This document shows positions 47,323-58,523 of a DNA stretch of 64,000 nt, piece by piece. The first letter of the stretch is position 1. Every line of letters begins with the position of its first letter. Location: positions 744,001-808,000 of the forward strand of contig JAMSLZ010000001.1 of assembly GCA_026027325.1 (NCBI GenBank). Reading direction: 5' to 3'. The translations under genes were made by a program, and so were the position numbers. Source of the stretch: Actinomucor elegans (lineage: Eukaryota > Mucoromycota > Mucoromycetes > Mucorales > Mucoraceae). The notes under the pieces are model-generated. The model had not been told where the DNA came from and did not search any database. It worked only from the letters and a program-made list of their open reading frames with translations.

Positions 47323-48613
47323 ATGGTCAATCTTTCTACTTATATGGTCGCCACCACAGCCATGATCATGGGTATCAATGCCCTTGATTCTGCGTCTGCT
47401 GCACATATCCAAAACGCTTTGGAGAACGCCTCTATCCTTCCTGCCTCTGCCTCCGCCTCCGCCTCCGCTGTCGCTGCTGCTGGTACGTTAGGCAAATAGA
47501 CAACGGATAAAAGCTTAATTTTTATTAATCTTCCTGATCATAGAGAGCAACAATCTTCATGCCGATGGTATTTTCGAGCATTTTTTGGAAGATGTTGATA
47601 CATTCTTCAAGAACGTCATGAATCCTAACCTCGAAGTGTCTGATCAAGATGCTGTAGCTCCATCAGTCAAACCTAGTGCAGCTTCTCATGCCTATTTAGC
47701 CTCCGCTCCTGCTTCTTCATCTAGAGCTGAAGCCAGTAACTCTGCACAAGTGCTCATTGCAGGTTAGTTAGTATTTGACAAAAATTCACTTCCAGTATAC
47801 CTTATTTTTTTCTCCCTTTTTTTTAGAGCAAAGTGTTAATGTTGAAGCTGCCAGTAATGTTGAGCAAGCTGATTTAAGAAAACGAGCAATTTACAATTTG
47901 AATGGTCACTATGCAGAAGCCGTTATCCCTGTTGCATCTGTAGGCCCTAACGCTTACTCTGCACTGGATATTGCTTCTGCTGCTCCATCTGCTTCCGCTG
48001 CTCGCTCTGCCTCTGCTTCTGCTTCTGCTGCTCCTTCAGCTTCGATGAAGCCAGTATTAAAAGCTCGTCGCAGCGCTCTTGAATCTGCCAAAGCATCTCA
48101 CCGCGCTGCTGCATCAGCTTCTGCTTCGGCCTCTGCTCCTTCTTCCCACAGTATCGTAAGTATACACATTTTTGTATATATTTTTGCTGGTATCATATCA
48201 AAGCTAATATTCTTTTTACACTCCTCAAGTCACACGAAATGTTGGAATATGCAAGCCTTGTACGTCGTGCTCTCATTCCTGACGCCACAGAAGCTGCTGA
48301 AGAGTCTGGACCCCAAGATATCTTTGGAGATATTTTGAGTTTCCTTGGTGAACTCTTTGGTATTGGTGGTGGAAGTGAAAATAGTGCCGTACCAGCTCCT
48401 CCAGCCGATGATGCAGCAGCAGTTGAAGCGCCTGCTGATCCAGTTGCAGTCGAAGCACCTGCTGATGCTGCCGATGCTGTCGCTGATGGTGCTGTCGCTA
48501 ATGATAGTTCAGCTGTAAATCCATCTGCCTCAGTACAACGAGCCTCTGCTTCAGCAGCCAAAATTTCTGCTAACCCTTCGCTTGCCGCAGCCTCTTCACT
48601 TAGACATATTTAA
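47323..48613 (+). CDS. Ala/Ser-rich secretory protein with dibasic sites
   Basis: A 363-residue protein from exons 47323-47482, 47544-47762, 47827-48155 and 48230-48613. The N-terminus (VATTAMIMGINALDSASA) is a plausible signal peptide. The body is dominated by Ala and Ser, including SASASASAA runs coded by near-perfect GCCTCC/GCTTCT repeats. Three dibasic sites, LRKR/AIYN, KARR/SALE and LVRR/ALIP, are typical of Kex2 cleavage in the late Golgi. No Cys-rich domain, no enzyme motif, and the C-terminus (SSLRHI) is not a GPI signal. It could be a processed peptide precursor or a low-complexity wall or spore-coat protein. I do not recognise a named family. The TATA box and tidy introns argue for an expressed gene. 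Confidence 0.72.
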
Positions 48614-48952
48614 TTACGACCATATTTAAGAAGACATATATCTAGATAATATAGAACCCATAATAAAGTTGGAAAATACCCGAATTATATATTAACAGAC
48701 TATGGAATGATAATACTGTACATGATTGGCTTGGGTAGATTATAGAATATTAAGGTCTTAACATATAGATTGATGGGGGGTTTAGTGAGAATATTGAAAA
48801 CGCTTCCTGTCACTAGATACACTAAGACACTAGCATAACTTTCAGTTGAGCAGATGAAGCAGATGGTTAATTCGGTAACAGAGGTTATAATACAAATAAT
48901 ATGCGTAATGAAACTGCAATACTGCGCCAAATTAAAGTCTTTATTAGATGTA

Positions 48953-49048
48953 GCAGTTCATTCTGAGCATAAACTAGTAATTAAATGCGTCATTAGACTG
49001 GAATCGGTCAAGAGATCTATAAATCTAGATCATATAAAATATATATAA
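48953..49048 (+). repeat. dispersed repeat family copy
   Basis: GCAGTTCATTCTGAGCATA, AAATGCGTCATTAGAC, TCGGTCAAGAGATCTATAAA, then ATCATATAAAATATATATAA. One of the reference copies. Confidence 0.65.
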
Positions 49049-49120
49049 CTATTAGTTTATTATTTATGAATAAGATATATTACCGCAGTTTCGGTTGAAC
49101 AAAGGCCTCGAAAAGTGTGT

Positions 49121-49350
49121 TAGCTTATTCTGAACACATATTAGTAATCCTATGCGATATTAAACCGAAATCTGCCAAGAGACTTATATATCTCTTAGGA
49201 CTGATAAATAGGATTACTTCTAATCAATAATGTATAGTATACTCTTCGTAATGCATCTACATAAGGGCTCTGAAGTTGTAGTATTCCATTCTGAACATGT
49301 AATAGTTGTCATATATGATATTAAGCGGATTGGTCGAGAAATGTATAACC
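49121..49350 (+). repeat. dispersed repeat family, two adjacent copies
   Basis: First unit: TAGCTTATTCTGAACACATA, TATGCGATATTAAACCG, GCCAAGAGACTTATATATCT and TCAATAATGTATAGTATACT. Second unit: TTCCATTCTGAACATG, TATGATATTAAGCG, TTGGTCGAGAAATGTAT. Together with 48953-49048 this is a three-unit cluster in one orientation. Confidence 0.6.
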
Positions 49351-50048
49351 ATTGCTACTATTCCCAATCCGTGTAAATGAGATCAGTTTTTTTTTGAACA
49401 TTTTTTATCTTCAAACAAGTATAATTATACCAATACCCGATAGCCAATAAAAAGTAAATGCTCTAGTGGTGGTGTTTGATAGTAGAGTGCAAACATTTTT
49501 GTATTATCCTTTTGATAGCATAAATACTACTTCAGAGAAATAGTCATAAAATAAGCTTATGTAAATAATTTCAAATATTGAGTTCCACCTATTTTAATAT
49601 TTTTACATAGATGAAACTTGAATGGTTTTCACGAACGAAGATATAGAGCAATATGAATGTTGGCGGTTTAATGATAATCTTCTGTAACATTTGATTAATA
49701 GAGTCAGATGGGCAGTGACCAGTTGCTTATAAGCCAACCTGTAGGCAGACCTAGTCATTGATGGTAAGCCATTTTGTACTTGTATCCACACTTGCATGAC
49801 AAATCAGCACTTAAAAGGTGAAACATTCATAAGACAATATACACATAGGATAAGTAGCATGACAAAAGAAAAAGAAATAAAAAGAAATAGTATGACATAC
49901 AATCATACTATTATTGCAACTTGGGGTTTTGAAATATATATAACCTCTTGTATTATAACGACAGGTCTTTTCCAAACAAGCCTTAGTTATGTCGGTCAAA
50001 TGATCGTATAAGCGCCCCCCACCCACTCACTGTAGCAGTCTCTTTCCT

Positions 50049-50159
50049 TCAATTTAGCAAGACTAAGAGTAGGAGCTGAGCCACGAACAGGAGCACAGAC
50101 AGGGGAAAGGCCCAGACGAAATCATCATCGAACTCTTCTTCTAGTGTGGGGGCGACCAT
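50049..50159 (-). CDS. candidate 36-residue single-pass membrane microprotein
   Basis: A short ORF reading MVAPTLEEEFDDDFV and then FPLSVLLFVAQLLLLVLLN: an acidic head followed by one strong transmembrane segment, and then a stop. The local sequence is clearly more GC-rich than its AT-rich surroundings and its codon third positions are C/G-rich, unlike nearby non-coding DNA. I do not recognise a family; tiny ER membrane subunits have this build. It could also be an exon of a larger gene or chance. Below the size limits of usual ORF calling. Confidence 0.4.
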   Translation of the reverse strand: MVAPTLEEEFDDDFVWAFPLSVLLFVAQLLLLVLLN

Positions 50160-52249
50160 TTGTTTGTCAATGGTTGAGCTGAGAATGGCAATGGAATAAT
50201 GAACTTACAAATGCAATTGAGTATATTGTCTTTATGATACCCTGAGACATTCGAAAGATAACTACTAACTAATTATTAGACACTATAGATAAGTTTATAA
50301 AAGCCTGCTGCTTGTCTATCTTCCTGTTGTTTTAGTAGAGTTTTATTAATATCCATTTGATAGCAATCAGCTAGCTTTTAAAAATATATCTGAAGACATT
50401 AGTACCTGGGTGACTACTTTAGTTACCACTATATATGAGCTTTTGTGTATTCGATAAAGTAATTTTTCATACAAAAAAAAAGTTAGATATTCTTTGATAG
50501 GCTACACACAGCCTTTACTTTGACAGAAAGAAATCCTTACTGCATTCAGAGAAAGGGAAAAAAACAAGCGCGTTTACCAACCTAATGAATAACTGTAAAT
50601 AAATGTCTAACTGTTCATTTAGCTCATTCTAGCCTTGCATTCTGTAAAGTTTTGCTGTATATGCATATAAATCTTAAAATTTGCGCAGACCTCGTGCATA
50701 TTAAATAAGTCACAATCGTAATACTTACCATTTATGAATAGAATTTGACAGCGACTATAACAAAACTATTTTAATATAAGACACCTTGTTTATCTCTAAA
50801 GAGGATCCTTAACTATCCATAATATATTATTCAAAGATTATACCTCACTGTTACTATCATTTTGGTATCCGTTTTAAATTAAATTTCATTCCTCCCATAT
50901 CTGCTTTAGATAAGATAAAGCTAAAAGCTATTTGTTGGACACAAGGTTTCATCGATCGACACAGTTAGCTTCTACACATGACCCACATGGTAGATTATCT
51001 CTCCATTTGTGTGTAACTGATTCGGTGAAAAGATGCGCCGGTGTAAAGCACCAAAGGCAAAGGCTACAAGTGGTTATTTTGATAGATTTCGTGTTGAATA
51101 TTAACTTTATTTAATAATCACTTGCAATAATTATGTAAAAATTTCCTGGGATAAGCTTCCGAGCTTTGGGTAGTACTATATAGCTTAAAATGGCTCCAAG
51201 GATAATTGTGTAGTATTAACGCGTTAAAATATCAATCAAGATCGATTCTGAATCAACTGTCAAAAAAAAACGCGTTAATAAGCTAATGCCGCTAACAAAA
51301 CAGAATATTAAACGATTATTCTAATCGATACACATATTTTATAATCGCTATACTACATATTGTGCGCATCAGCATGTTTGATACAATTTTAACCCAAATC
51401 AAACTTGATATTTATTTCTGTGAATCCAGGTGCGCTAATATTGCTGCTGTATGCAGTAGTAGCATAGCACTTTAAAAATTCAACATAAAGTTATTATATT
51501 AGCACGCATTTGATATTAGAGGCACTGTAAGAAACAAAAAACGGTTGATCAAAAAAATGATATATAAGAGGAACATATGTTTGGTGTGTACGTCACAGTA
51601 CTTGATCCGCTGCAATAACCTACATCGTATATATATATATTGGCTCATGAAAGTAAAGTATCTGGGCTAATTGCATTTGGCATTTCAGTCTACATATTAT
51701 TACGATTAGTAAGTGTCGTAGTACCCCTCCCCAATAAGAGAACAAGAAGCCATCTGCTATACATATATCTCTCATTTTTATTTTAGTTAGAAAGAGCACT
51801 TGCTTGTTCTAGACCATGACTTAAAAAGTGATAGTTTTTCCTCAGCTCCAGTACACAGACTTACTCTGTCAAGCGCCTCAATATTATTCCCATAATCAAC
51901 TACAGTTCCTCGAACTACTTTGTAAGTTATACGTTTGATCATTTGACAAAAGCAATACAGTACTTAGTAATTAATCTGAAAGGATATACTACCTACTTCT
52001 GTTACTTATATTATTTTTTTTTCAAAAAAGTTATATGTATCGCTTGGATTATTTGATAATCTGGCATATGAAATAATTGAAATACTTACGCTTTTTATAG
52101 TTGTTTACAGGTAACTTAGGAAGCCTTGAGTTGTGCTATTGTAATTATCAAGCTTATTTAAGATTGCTTTGTATCGTCCTTATGGTTTCTTTGTATGATA
52201 GGTTTGGTAGATGATGTTTTGGGGACGCAAATATCTTTTCGTAATAGCA

Positions 52250-52251
<2 letters not shown>
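50160..52251. other. gene-poor AT-rich spacer
   Basis: About 2.1 kb without a supported gene. The region 50935-51070 gives short coherent text on either strand (plus HGRLSLHLCVTD; minus FGALHRRIFSPNQLHTNGE) and may be relic mobile DNA. Nothing else is recognised. Confidence 0.35.

Positions 52252-52283
<32 letters not shown>
52252..52283 (+). repeat. T32 homopolymer
   Basis: Thirty-two T residues in a row, equal to a poly-A run on the minus strand. It lies just downstream, on the minus strand, of the broken ORF at 52501-53055, where a retrocopy tail would be expected. Confidence 0.9.
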
Positions 52284-52285
<2 letters not shown>

Positions 52286-52500
52286 TTTTATCATCATTAT
52301 TCTAAGTCTATTTCGTATCTCGTAGGTCTCCTTGGTTTCAGACTTTTATATATAATCAATATTTACTTATTTTTTACTGCTGTTTTTAACGCGTTACCTG
52401 TATGTATTATTTGTTTCTTGAAGTCCTATTTGATTATTAGAATTTAAAAGATATAAATAATGACCTTGTTTTACAATGTATGCGTTTGATCTCACGATTA

Positions 52501-53055
52501 CTAAAGTAATTCCTTCTCTTCTGCTACCCATTTTGCATAAGTTAATGGTGATAAATACTCATTTAGCTTCGGTAGATATTCTTGAATCGCTTCAAACATT
52601 GGTGTTGTAGTTGCAAATACTTGAGTGGAAGTTTCTTCCTCAACTTCAGAATTATTCAAAAAAAATATTGATTCCGTATGATGTATTATGTTTGTCTTTG
52701 AATAATTAGTCGAAGTTCTTTCTTCACTTGATTAATTATAATATATTTCTTTGGAGCTAGAATTATCTTCCTCTTCTGGTGCGTTTGGCCTAGCATCTTG
52801 GTATAGATGATGGATGAAAGGGTTTCTTGTTACTTTTTCCCCCGCTGCTGAAGGTTTTAGGGATAACAAATGTTGAAGGATGTTGTATCTAAAGTTACTT
52901 TTGATTCTTTTCGGTTCTCATCAATTAGTTCTAGACCTAAGACTATGTAGGCTGCCCGATCTTTATCTTTTTAGATTTAGAAATCATGTTTAACTTAATG
53001 ATTGAAAGTAGTGCAACCTAAAAGATCTTTTATGTCGTACACGCTTATTACTCTG
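52501..53055 (-). pseudogene. broken ORF of unknown family
   Basis: Minus-strand reading gives coherent protein text in pieces: RVISVYDIKDLLGCTTFN, then KDRAAYIVLGLELIDENRK up to SFNICYP and a stop, then in another frame EKVTRNPFIHHLYQDARPN, a further TAA, and finally MFEAIQEYLPKLNEYLSPL ending AEEKELL and TAG. At least one frameshift and two stops separate the pieces. I do not recognise the family. The composition (acidic, Ser/Thr-rich middle, helical end) and multiple lesions suggest an old inactive gene, possibly from a mobile element. Confidence 0.4.
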
Positions 53056-53314
53056 ATTTCATATTATGTGCAAGACAGGTTATCCTCTTCTCATTTGTTT
53101 AACGGCATAGATGGCATTGAAAAGATATAACCTTTAGAACTGATTTATTTTGTATATTCAGAAACTTTATATATATTAGTATTATAATAACTGATTAACC
53201 ATCATGGGAAAAAAAGTAGAATAAATATTACACACCAAGACCATAAACTTTTAATCACTCAGTGATTATTTTAGGCGTTGACTCTAAACTTCCACTCAAC
53301 CTTTGTTCGCACGG
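53056..53314. other. spacer between broken ORFs
   Basis: AT-rich, no coherent frame seen. It may be part of one decayed minus-strand gene that includes both flanking broken ORFs. Confidence 0.3.
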
Positions 53315-53862
53315 CTATTCCTTCAATGTACATATAATGCTGATTAATGAATAAATGATAAACTGGTATAAATCCATACATAACAACGCACAAAAACCAT
53401 CATTGTTACTACAGTTATGCCAACTTAGCTCTATCTCTTCATCAGTATGGACTAAGTACACGAAGAATCCAAGTTCTACGCGTCTTCGTGTCTGGTCCAC
53501 AGATTTAGTGTCACATGTATAGCAAATATGCTGCTATCTGATGTACAATGACTACTATTATACACAGAAAATCTAAACGCTCGTGCATTCTTGCATTTGA
53601 CGCGTAGATCATTTAATATATAGTACCATATACGCCATTTTTTGCCATACGTATTATTAGAAGTATCAGATGAAAAATTCAAATATGCTATTATCAATAC
53701 ATGAAATCGCGTATATACAACCACTGTGCAAGCTCATAGTTGCATGTATCATGTTTTTGCGGGTACAGAGCAATAGAAAATGCTACAGCATCGGTAATAT
53801 AGGTTGCCTTTTTCAAAATCGCGATATACACGTCATGATTTTCAAAAATTGCGGGACATTTG
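53315..53862 (-). pseudogene. second broken ORF of unknown family
   Basis: On the minus strand: AIFENHDVYIAILKKATYIT and LYPQKHDTCNYELAQWLYIR, then stops, then in another frame RAFRFSVYNSSHCTSDSS to LNLWTRHEDA, then RRVELGFFVYLVHTDEEIEL in a third. The pieces are collinear and read like one protein with at least two frameshifts. Unrecognised. It ends about 115 bp from the start of the divergent PP2A gene, so an intact ancestor would have shared its promoter region. Confidence 0.35.
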
Positions 53863-53977
53863 TAGCCTCAAACTCGCTTATCCGTGAACAAATTTCTCTT
53901 TTTCTTGTCTCTCTTGATATAGTCGATATTTAGAGCGAGAAACATATAATTACTGAACATTTACTATTTATTTAAAC

Positions 53978-56256
53978 ATGCCTACTGATATGGATATTGA
54001 TACTACTACAGTACCTCCTACTGAGTTTATGGATGAAGATCCCCCTGCCATTAATGAAGAAACTACTAATGTTGCTGCCTTAATTGACGAACTCAAACAC
54101 GAAGATGTAACTTTCAGACTTAATTCTATCAAAAAACTTGATATTATTGCCAATGCTCTCGGTATTGAAAGAACCAGAAACGAACTCGTACCCTTCCTTC
54201 AAGGTAAGCTCTTTTAAAAGAACGTGTTTATGGTTGGCTTTACCTTAACCTCCACGTATCCAGATTCCATTGACGACGAGGATGACGTTTTATTAGCCTT
54301 GGCTGAGGAATTGGGTAAACTGGTTGATGCTGTTGGAGGCATTGAATATGCTTACTTCCTTTTACCCCCTCTGGAAAATATTGCCGCTGTTGAGGAAGCT
54401 TCCGTCCGAGACAAGGTAAATCTTTGTTTTATACATCTTGAAACTGTTTTGCTAAACAAAAGAGTTGATTAGGCCGTTGCTTCTCTTTGTCACATTGCTG
54501 AGCTTTTGCCTGGAGATCATCTCGAGAAATACTTTGTTCCCCTTCTCAAGAGATTGAGCGTTGGAGATTGGTTCACAAGCAGAACTTCTGCTACCGGACT
54601 TTATGTTGCTGTATTCAAAAGAGCTTCCCCAGCTCTTCAAGCAGAACTGAAATCGTAAGTTTTTTTTATTGGATTACACGTTTTATATTACTGTTAGTTA
54701 ATACATCATCTAGTTTATTCACACAATTGGCAGAAGATGACAGTCCAATGGTCAGAAGAGCTGCTGCAAAGGCTTTGGTGGTAAGAAATATATGAGGATA
54801 CCCTGAGTATTTTTTTTTAACTGATTTTTGTATTATAGAACCTTGTAAACCAAGTATCTGCTGAGGATGTTTTGTCAACTGTGATTCCATTATTTCAAAA
54901 GTTGGCTCAAGATGATCAAGACTCTGTTCGTCTTTTGACTGTCGAAGTTCTAGTTGCTCTTGCTAATAGACTTTCCAAGGAACAAACCAAAGAACTTTTA
55001 TTACCTGCTTTCACAGCTTTGGCTAACGATAAAGCTTGGAGAGTCAGATACATGGTTGCATCTAAATACGTCGAGGTAGGAATTAATGTTGCTTTGACTT
55101 GGTAACAAACTAAACACGATTATATTTAGCTTGCCGACGCATTTGGACAAGAGATTGCCCGGGAAAACTTTACAACTGCATTTGTTAATATGTTAAAGGA
55201 TACCGAAGGCGAAGTTAGAACTGCTGCTGCTAGTCAAGTACCTGGCTATGCCAAACTGGTCGATAAATCTGTTATTCTCGAAGATCTTTTGCCTTGTGTC
55301 AAATTGCTTGTTACCGATGAGAATCAGCATGCCCGTGCTGCTCTTGCCAAAGATATTAGTGGATTGGCTCCTATTATTGGTCAAGACGCGTAAGTTGTCT
55401 GATTGACGCGTCAATAACCTGGCATTTATCTGTTTTTCTATAGTACCATGGAATATCTTTTGCCTTTGTTCTTGCAACAATTGACTGATGAGTTCCCTGA
55501 TGTTCGTTTGAATGTTATTTCCAATTTGGAGACTATTAACAAAGGTAAAAGATTGGAATAGCGAAAGACGACGGAGATTAACATATCATAGCTATTGGCA
55601 TTGAGCGTGTTTCTCAAGCATTGCTTCCTGCTATCGTTGAGCTTTCTGAAGATAAGCAATGGCGTATTCGTTTAGCCATTATTGAATATATTCCACTTTT
55701 AGCCAAGCAGTTTGGTTCCAAGTTTTTTGAAGAGAAACTTTTGGAATTGTGCATGTCCTGGCTTCGTGATCTCGTGTTTTCTATCCGTGAAGCTGCTACA
55801 GTGAATTTGATGAAATTAACTGAAGTCTTTGGCGCTGACTGGGCTAAGACTGCTATAATCCCTGAAGTGATGAAGATGACTACTGATGAGAACTACCTGC
55901 ATAGAATGACTACCATTTTTGCATTAACTGTAAGTGCTGTTTGACAAACTAAGGGTAGATGTTGATACATATTTCTCTAGACAATGGCTGAAGCTTTGAC
56001 CTCTACAATGGTTAAAGACTCTATTTTGCCTACAATTACTGAAATGTCCAAAGATCCTATCCCCAACATTCGCTTCAACGTAGCTAAATCATTGGAGAGC
56101 TTGATACCATTATTGAAAAAAGATCCCAGCACAAGCGAGCTTGTTAATAGCACCGTTAAACCCACACTTGAGAAATTAAGCACAGATCAAGATGTGGATG
56201 TCAAGTTTTTCGCCACTAGAGCTTTGGAAAGCAATGGTATGGAGAATATAAATTGA
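53978..56256 (+). CDS. TPD3: PP2A scaffold subunit A (PR65/Tpd3)
   Basis: A complete all-HEAT-repeat protein of about 590 residues in ten exons with short introns. It is the structural A subunit of protein phosphatase 2A, which holds the catalytic C subunit and a regulatory B subunit. HEAT signatures repeat along the chain, for example [59 protein letters not shown] and [20 protein letters not shown], matching PR65 repeat for repeat. The N-terminus ([17 protein letters not shown]) is a short acidic extension. It starts at 53978 and stops at 56256 after NGMENIN. Nothing damaged. Adjacent to IQGAP on the same strand after 2.3 kb. Confidence 0.95.
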
Positions 56257-58523
56257 ATATAACAAAATTTCTAACCGCTCCTTGCCTGTAGCTTAAATCA
56301 AATATTCGTTCCTCTGTTCTTCGTTATCATCCCTTTTTTGCCTTCTTTTTTTTTTGTTTGTAAATTGTAGTTTAAGCAGTGTGAGTTGGATCAAAACAAA
56401 AAGAACAAAAAGAAATATAATATAAAACAAATAAATATTTTAATATACAGTAATAGTAACAAGCTGATGTAGCGTCGTGTTAATTAGCCTTAATCGATAG
56501 GATCATGCTCTTACTTGAAAATTGAATAGTGCAGATAGCGCTTTCGAAATATGACAAGTGGATCTGCATACCATTGGATGCATAAATCTATCTGGATATT
56601 AACATTTGAGAACAGGAGCTAGACGTTAAGTAATAGTCTGTTATCAGAATGAGAACATCTCGTTTTCAATAAAAACCCTAGAAGTACAACAGTTTATTCT
56701 GAGTACGTGTCAAATTAGATACGAAATTAGCGATATTTTTGAGCCATTAGAATTTTCCATTTTGTCACTTTTTGTGAAGCTCAAAAACAGCATTTTTGAG
56801 GCACAGTCTAGTATGTAATAACATAGCCTTGTACTGTATTTGAGACCTTATAACCGTATTTGTTTTCGGATTTTATTGTATACAAAAATTTGGGTCATCA
56901 TTGTATTTGGAGAAAATCAAATAACTTCATTTCTATCGACAAAAGCTATTAAAGATCAATGCCTATAGCGCAATAATAATAAATGGTTTGTAAATATCCG
57001 ACAACCAATAAAAAACACTATGCAAATATCAGATATGTCGATGCAAGGATAATCAAATATCGAATGATATGGAAATAGAGCGATAAAATATCACTATAGG
57101 TCGTCACGTCGAAAGAGTTTATGCAAAATTGATAATATAGCAACGAAAACTAGAGATTGCCGCTTAGTAAACAACTTCAAATTAATTCTAGTTTTCAGTT
57201 AATATTTTCTGTCCATTTTTCAAGCTAAGAAAGCTTCTCAGCTTCACTTCATTTGTAGCTACAGATTTCTAATATGGTGCAAGCTCTAGCCAAAAAATTC
57301 AAGTTATCTTCGGAATCTGACTTTCTTCAGTTGCACTTTGGTGGGGTAAATTATGACATTTTAGAGTGACAATTTATAATTAGGTGAGTTTCTGACAACC
57401 CAATTTATAATCATGTATTCTTTCTTTCAAATTCATTGCATACAAGGATTACGTATTACAGTTCAAAGCTGAAAAATGAAAGAATGGATTCTGAATCATA
57501 AACAAAGCTGTATTTTTAATATTAAATGTAATTCGATTTTCTCGCCATTTGATGCGCAATTGATTTTGCGCAAAATTTACTAATAAATTTGGTACGCATC
57601 TAAACTTTTTCATTACATAAAGATTGGGTTAAAAAATACTTTCCACTAAATCATTATATCTTCACTAACCGTAATGTTTTTTTTTTCTTTCTTTGTTCTT
57701 TTCAACACCGTGTATTAACGGTATCTGTTATGATGTTGATAATATCAATGTTGTTGTTCATTGTTGCTGCTGTTTTTAGATATAGATCTACGGAGATCTA
57801 TTCTGTTTCTTGTCCATCTCGTATTGATATGCGTTTCAAAAAAGATTCAGGGGCAAGAAACAGTCCGATTTGACTACAATCAACTGCAGAAGTATTACAG
57901 AATCAAAATTATTACATAAAAAATGCTTTTATCGTGCGCTAAATTTGTAATAACTGGTTATGTTGGTGCATGTAGAATAATGCGTTTAGATGCATGGGTA
58001 ATAGCTGTAATGGTCTAGTGGATAACATTGCTGTAGAGCTAAGTAAATAATCAAATTTTCCCGCCTACTTACGAATTAGATTTCACTAAGCAGAACTTTA
58101 AACATCAGTAATAGTGAGGATACAAGTTATATACAATTTGACATGCAATCAACAGTTGTAGGATTCATTAAAACCCTATGTTACGCTTTTCCTTTATCAA
58201 ATAGCGTCTGATTTGAATAAGAACTTCAAGTCTATCCAGAGGAGCTATAGTATTCGGACTTTTTTCAGGTTCTTCCTCTCATACTTACTGCTATTTCGAT
58301 GCTTGTCAAAACGCTTTGATCTTTGATTTAGTAACAAGGAATGCAGCTTGAAAAGAACTGAATGCCGCTTCTTGACATATTTGTTTCTCTCTACTTAAGC
58401 TTGTCGTTATTTTCTTTATCTTTCTTCCATTTATTCACTCGTTCAAGTATTTCTGTCAAGAATTATATTTTTATATTTCTACACTCTCATTAGATCCTTC
58501 CGCTGTAAACAAATAGATACAGT
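56257..58523. other. spacer with repeat trace and tRNA-like fragment
   Basis: About 2.3 kb AT-rich. It contains a head-only match to the dispersed repeat (ACAGTTTATTCTGAGTACGT near 56690), a 13-bp inverted repeat (57803-57815 with 57851-57863) and a tRNA A-box-like stretch near 58011. The right end is the IQGAP promoter with a pyrimidine-rich leader. No gene supported. Confidence 0.45.

Larger units (their letters stand above)
48614..50048. other. repeat-bearing spacer
   Basis: Holds repeat copies at 48953-49048 and 49121-49350 and otherwise AT-rich DNA. The ORFs at 49603-50026 have no recognisable content. Confidence 0.4.

Noticed and set aside
50935..51114. 60-codon ORF with HDPHGRLSLHLCVTD
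   Set aside because: It has no ATG of its own, and the minus strand gives equally coherent text; insufficient to name a relic.
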